A stretch of DNA of 7,976 nucleotides, taken from contig JAIXQV010000287.1 of assembly GCA_027485535.1 (NCBI GenBank), positions 1-7,976 on the forward strand, given 5' to 3'. Source of the DNA: Oxalobacteraceae bacterium. GTDB taxonomy: Bacteria; Pseudomonadota; Gammaproteobacteria; Burkholderiales; Burkholderiaceae_D. The first letter of the stretch is position 1. Each line of letters starts with the position of its first letter. The position numbers and the translations under genes were made by a program. The notes under the pieces were generated by a model. It saw nothing but the letters and a program-made list of their open reading frames with translations. It did not search any database and was not told the origin of the DNA. Of this stretch, positions 5,324-7,976 are shown one piece after another.

Positions 5324-6484
5324 TTAGAAGGGTGTCGCGACCCAGTCGCCGGACTTACCAGCGCTCGCCGGACCAGCCAGCTTGCGCACAACAGCGCGGT
5401 CATTGGCAATCGCTACGACCTCTACCAGCGCGAGGTGCTGCCCGCTATCAGGTTCGAGGATACGCGCTGGCAGTTGCTCGCGATTCATCAACAGGAGTTG
5501 GTCACCGACCGACAGTCCGGCCACCTGACCTGCATTAATCACCCAACCTTGCTTCGCCTCTTGCATCACATTGAAGCTTTGTGGGCGGCAGCCAAAGTCG
5601 CCATCCAGTTTGTTCTGCCAACGCGCGACCACTTTGTCGAGCTCGGTCAGCAAGCCAATCGGCAAGGGCTGTGAGTTGTGCATCAGCTTTTGCTCAGGGA
5701 AGAACAGCGGTACCGCGTCCTGCCACAGAATTCTTTGATTCAAGCGCTCGATCACCGACAGGCGCAGTACGAACGGAATCGGCGCACGTTTGGCGGGCTC
5801 GTCATTCCAGTAATCCTGAACCGCTTTGACCGTCTCGGCGGTGCGCTGCTGGCGACTGATCGGTGGACGTACCGGCTCAATACCCAACGCACCCGCAGGC
5901 AGCACCTCGATCACCATTTGGTAGGGCGTGATCTCTGGGACATAGCCGAGCAGCTGGCGATCATAGGCAGAGGCTGGCACGCGGGCGGTTGGCGCTAAAG
6001 ACCAGCGACGGCTGGCCATTGCCTTGGCCGCAAATCGTGCGCGCGCTTGTTGCATGAAGGGTTGCCAAAACGCTTGATCCGCGCCGCTGGCTTCAATACC
6101 CATACCGATATCCAACGTGGCTTCGCGGCGGTACCGCTGCTGGTTGGCGCGGCACACTTCTTCGTCCGGCATCACACCTTTGCCCTCGGCAATGATGGCT
6201 GCTGACACACCCTCTTCCACCGTCAGGTAATTCAGTACGCGCACATTGCGTACTTTCATCTCCGAGGTGATGCGGGTGTTCTCATGCATCTTGCCGGTGC
6301 TGTCGATCCAGGCCGCATTGCGTACCCGGGTCTGGCCTTCCATGGCTGCACTGATCAGCGCATGCTGGAGGGCCTCGAGACGCTTCTTCGGCTCGGTGGG
6401 CAGGACGCTGTCTGCGGGCCAGGCGGTGGTGACCGCCCCGGCCAGAGGCAGCGCTATCAGCATCGAGAGCAGGCGCGTACGCAT
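5324..6484 (-). CDS. flgT: FlgT, flagellar H-ring / assembly protein T
   Basis: FlgT is a periplasmic protein that forms the H ring around the LP ring, described in Vibrio, where it helps recruit stator-associated parts. The 386-residue product has a signal peptide (cut near residue 24, AWPA/DS) and an N-terminal alpha/beta region (about 30-105, with EALQHALISAAMEGQTRVR). A middle domain spans about 118-295. The C-terminal domain runs from 310 to the end (VAGLSVGDQLLLMNRE, then LALVEVVAIANDRAVVRKL), a beta-rich segment typical of FlgT. Cysteines at 111 and 299 could form a disulfide. Length is close to known FlgT proteins. GGAG lies 8 nt before the ATG. It follows flgP by 27 nt. No flgO is present before flgP, unlike the Vibrio flgO-flgP order. 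Confidence 0.85.
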   Translation of the reverse strand: MRTRLLSMLIALPLAGAVTTAWPADSVLPTEPKKRLEALQHALISAAMEGQTRVRNAAWIDSTGKMHENTRITSEMKVRNVRVLNYLTVEEGVSAAIIAEGKGVMPDEEVCRANQQRYRREATLDIGMGIEASGADQAFWQPFMQQARARFAAKAMASRRWSLAPTARVPASAYDRQLLGYVPEITPYQMVIEVLPAGALGIEPVRPPISRQQRTAETVKAVQDYWNDEPAKRAPIPFVLRLSVIERLNQRILWQDAVPLFFPEQKLMHNSQPLPIGLLTELDKVVARWQNKLDGDFGCRPQSFNVMQEAKQGWVINAGQVAGLSVGDQLLLMNREQLPARILEPDSGQHLALVEVVAIANDRAVVRKLAGPASAGKSGDWVATPF

Positions 6485-6511
6485 GATCGGCTCCGGTGTG
6501 GGTAGCGTTGA

Positions 6512-7117
6512 TTAACGGCGACGCGCTGAAGCCATCTGGCTCAGATACAGCACGCGCAGATCATTCACAACGCGGCCATCGAGCGAGAGTGTGGTCTCGT
6601 AGGTGTCGTCACCGATTGGGGTGATCGACGCCAGCACGGCACCGTAGATGATGCCCTGCACACGGGTGCGGAAGGTATCACTGGTGATCATCATCTCGGC
6701 CACGGTCGTGGTTGCATCGAGCTGCTGGCCGTAGACCTGTTCGGTCAGGGCACGATAAGCATCGAGCTTCGAGGCGCGGATCGCCATCAAGCGCTGCTGA
6801 GCCGGGTTGCGGTGGTTTTGCGTGCTAATCACGGCATAACCCGTGCCGCGGATAGTGGCATTACGCTCGGCCATCGGCGTAATCATGCTGACCGGATCCT
6901 CTTTCGAGGTCGCTACCGGCGCCGCAGCGTCGACTTTCGGCTCCGCCACCGTGGCCGGTGCTGGCGCAGGCGCTAGCGCTGGCGCAGGTTCAGCCGCTTG
7001 GACTTTGGCCGCGGCCGCTGCCGAGGCGTTATCGGCCACTGCGACCGACGGGATCGTCTGGCATGCCGACATCAGCACTGCCAGCGTCAGCATTGAGCAT
7101 TTGGACATCTTGTTCAT
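6512..7117 (-). CDS. flgP: FlgP, outer-membrane lipoprotein of the flagellar outer ring
   Basis: FlgP is an LPP20-family outer-membrane lipoprotein that forms a disk around the flagellum in Vibrio and Campylobacter. The 201-residue product has a lipoprotein signal with lipobox LMSAC (lipidated C19; Met at -3 is slightly unusual) and an Ala/Pro-rich tether (about 30-66). The LPP20 domain spans about 88-185: IRGTGYAVISTQ, QQRLMAIRASKLDAYRALTEQVYG, the VQGIIYGAVL loop and DTYETTLSLDG. These match the known SHS2/LPP20 pattern. AGAGGGG lies 8 nt before the ATG, a strong ribosome binding site. As the first gene of the five-gene cluster it has a long leader and a sigma-28 promoter candidate upstream. 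The first part of the protein is highly variable in the family, so the FlgP name rests on the LPP20 domain and the flgT neighbour. Confidence 0.86.
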   Translation of the reverse strand: MNKMSKCSMLTLAVLMSACQTIPSVAVADNASAAAAAKVQAAEPAPALAPAPAPATVAEPKVDAAAPVATSKEDPVSMITPMAERNATIRGTGYAVISTQNHRNPAQQRLMAIRASKLDAYRALTEQVYGQQLDATTTVAEMMITSDTFRTRVQGIIYGAVLASITPIGDDTYETTLSLDGRVVNDLRVLYLSQMASARRR

Positions 7118-7148
7118 GGATCACCCCTCTTTGTTGTTCAGCAGCGAA

Positions 7149-7215
7149 CAGGCAGCCGATTCAGCCTGCGGATCGCCGGACTTGCCGGCAGGGAATAATT
7201 CCGATCATGCCGGAA
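7149..7215 (-). other. Leader of the flgP operon with overlapping inverted repeats
   Basis: Between the sigma-28 promoter and flgP the DNA holds four inverted repeats: CAGGC/GCCTG (7149-7168), GCCGG/CCGGC (7175-7189), GGAAT/ATTCC (7192-7202) and TTCCG/CGGAA (7199-7215). The last two overlap and cannot both form, and the CCGGC at 7185-7189 could also pair with GCCGG at 7209-7213. That gives alternative RNA folds in a leader of about 155 nt. Stems are only 5 bp, so function is uncertain. Confidence 0.4.
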
Positions 7216-7280
7216 CTAGTCCCATTTTTCACCGCTTGGCAAACAATTAACTGAAGACAACGCGTCCTCATTCCCCCGGT

Positions 7281-7307
7281 TAATCGGCAGGGAGTTACGC
7301 ATCTTTA
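7281..7307 (-). promoter_or_regulatory. Sigma-28 promoter of the flgP-flgT operon
   Basis: The minus strand reads TAAAGATG (7307-7300), exactly 11 bases, then GCCGATTA (7288-7281). This gives 6 of 8 and 7 of 8 matches to TAAAGTTT-N11-GCCGATAA. Initiation would be near 7274, leaving a leader of about 155 nt before flgP. It puts the outer-ring and switch cluster under late-class control, as inference. Confidence 0.7.
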
Positions 7308-7336
7308 ATCCGCCCAGCCCTCAAGTTGGCTTGGCA

Positions 7337-7351
7337 GACCCGACGGGTCGG
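7337..7351. repeat. Two overlapping palindromes next to the flhA promoter
   Basis: GACCCG/CGGGTC around one A (7337-7349) overlaps CCGAC/GTCGG around GG (7340-7351). Both end within 3 bp of the -24 element at 7352. They could be a repressor or activator site for flhA, or the two forms of one operator. Confidence 0.5.
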
Positions 7352-7367
7352 TGGCACACCACTTGCT
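7352..7367 (+). promoter_or_regulatory. Sigma-54 promoter of flhA
   Basis: TGGCAC (7352-7357), five bases, then TTGC (7363-7366) followed by T. Every defined position matches TGGCAC-N5-TTGC and the spacing is exact. Initiation would be near 7378, about 63 nt before the flhA ATG. An enhancer-binding activator of the FlrC/FleR kind would be needed. Confidence 0.85.
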
Positions 7368-7388
7368 TAGATGAAACGCATAGAAACC

Positions 7389-7404
7389 CATCCAACTTTG
7401 GATG
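7389..7404 (+). other. Hairpin in the flhA leader
   Basis: CATCCAA (7389-7395) is the reverse complement of TTGGATG (7398-7404), giving a stem of 6 bp with an ACTT loop. It lies about 12 nt after the expected transcript start and 36 nt before the ATG. It could stabilise the 5' end or be a DNA-binding site. Confidence 0.45.
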
Positions 7405-7440
7405 AATTTGCAAGTTACTGATTAAAAAGCGGTTTTATTG

Positions 7441-7976
7441 ATGAGTACGCTCTCCATGTCAACAATTCGACAGCGATTGTCGGGGTTCGAGTTCAAAGGA
7501 CTCGGCATCCCCTTCCTTGTGCTGTTGATTATGGCCATGCTGGTACTGCCGCTGCCGCCGTTGCTGCTGGACGTGCTTTTCACGTTCAACATCTTGATCA
7601 GCGTGATGGTGATCATGGTGGCGATTGGCACCCGGCGACCGCTGGATTTCTCATCTTTCCCCTCTGTTTTGCTTTTTGCAACCATGCTGCGGCTGGCGCT
7701 GAACGTGGCCTCGACCCGGGTAATTCTGGTTAATGGTCATGAGGGCGAGCACGCAGCGGGCGCGGTGATTGCCGCTTTCGGCGAGTTCGTGATCGCCGGC
7801 AACTATTTAGTGGGCTTCATTATCTTCGTGATCCTGATGTTGATTAACTTCGTCGTGGTCACCAAGGGTGCTGGCCGCGTATCCGAGGTTAACGCCCGCT
7901 TCACCCTGGACGCGATGCCCGGCAAGCAGATGGCGATCGACGCCGACCTGAACGCCGGCTCAATCACGCAAGAACA
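7441..7976 (+). CDS. flhA: FlhA, flagellar export gate protein (5' part only)
   Basis: FlhA is the large inner-membrane component of the flagellar type III export gate; nine copies form the ring that docks substrate-chaperone complexes. The visible 178 residues cover the N-terminal membrane domain only. They include TM segments near residues 25-40 and 45-62, the conserved FATMLRLALNVASTRVIL block, and GAVIAAFGEFV leading into NYLVGFIIFVILMLINFVVV. The loop TKGAGRVSEVNARFTLDAM and then PGKQMAIDADLNAG are hallmarks of the family. The reading frame is open to the edge at 7976. The ATG at 7441 has a weak ribosome binding site (AAGCGG 8 nt upstream), and an ATG at 7456 is an alternative. It is divergent from the flgP operon. 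Confidence 0.98.
   Translation, partial: MSTLSMSTIRQRLSGFEFKGLGIPFLVLLIMAMLVLPLPPLLLDVLFTFNILISVMVIMVAIGTRRPLDFSSFPSVLLFATMLRLALNVASTRVILVNGHEGEHAAGAVIAAFGEFVIAGNYLVGFIIFVILMLINFVVVTKGAGRVSEVNARFTLDAMPGKQMAIDADLNAGSITQE

Noticed and set aside
4856..5674. Large plus-strand open frames, including a hydrophobic 153-residue one at 4866-5327 that looks like a membrane protein
   Set aside because: They are antisense to the Lys/Asp/Ala repeat gene. Its codon repeats translate on the other strand into Leu/Val/Phe or Arg-rich runs. No ribosome binding site or family match.
7209..7224. Minus-strand sigma-54-like TGGGAC...GGC before flgP
   Set aside because: The -12 half does not match TTGC, and the alignment works only with shifted GG. 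The sigma-28 site at 7281-7307 is far stronger.
7321..7347. TCAAGTT as a plus-strand sigma-28 -35 for flhA
   Set aside because: At 11-nt spacing the -10 region reads CCGACGGG, a poor match, while a perfect sigma-54 promoter lies just downstream.

Overview
This is a flagellar locus from a GC-rich Gram-negative bacterium, most likely a beta- or gammaproteobacterium. The window holds ten protein-coding genes, one of them cut by the right edge, and nine have a flagellar identity or a clear flagellar link. The FlgA/FlgM/FlgN proteins, a lipoprotein, Sec signal peptides and an FlgP/FlgT pair point to a diderm whose flagellum has an outer ring at the outer membrane. Promoter-like sites fall into two classes, sigma-54 (TGGCAC-N5-TTGC type) and sigma-28 (TAAAGTTT-N11-GCCGATAA type). 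This is the cascade known from Vibrio and Pseudomonas. I cannot name the species.

Layout from left to right. Positions 1-214 contain no gene I can support, but they carry an almost perfect leftward sigma-54 promoter that should drive an operon lying beyond the left edge. Positions 215-1180 (minus) encode a LysM plus lytic-transglycosylase-like protein with no signal peptide. The gap 1181-1308 holds two facing sigma-54 promoter candidates and a 13-bp direct repeat. Then come flgA (1309-2058), a sigma-28 promoter, and flgM-flgN (2171-2930) on the plus strand.

Positions 2927-7117 form one five-gene minus-strand cluster. Read in its own direction it is flgP (LPP20-type lipoprotein), flgT, a Sec-exported Lys/His-rich protein with a FimV-like LysM domain, a FliK-like hook-length-control protein, and a 94-residue protein matching only the C-terminal domain of FlhB. 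Gaps are 20-27 nt and the last two genes overlap by 4 nt, so this looks like an operon. A good sigma-28 promoter lies at 7281-7307, leaving a leader of about 155 nt rich in inverted repeats. The last gene and flgN meet tail to tail with overlapping stop codons. On the other side of 7118-7440, flhA starts on the plus strand behind a strong sigma-54 promoter and runs off the window.

Working together: FlgA helps P-ring assembly, FlgM and FlgN are the anti-sigma-28 factor and the export chaperone, and FlhA is the export gate. FlgP and FlgT build the outer disk or H-ring. The FliK-like and FlhB-C-like pair probably acts on export-specificity switching. The less familiar parts are the two LysM proteins: the signal-less transglycosylase-like protein and the FimV-like LysM protein placed between the ring genes and the switch genes. 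I see no mobile element, CRISPR array, tRNA or rRNA.
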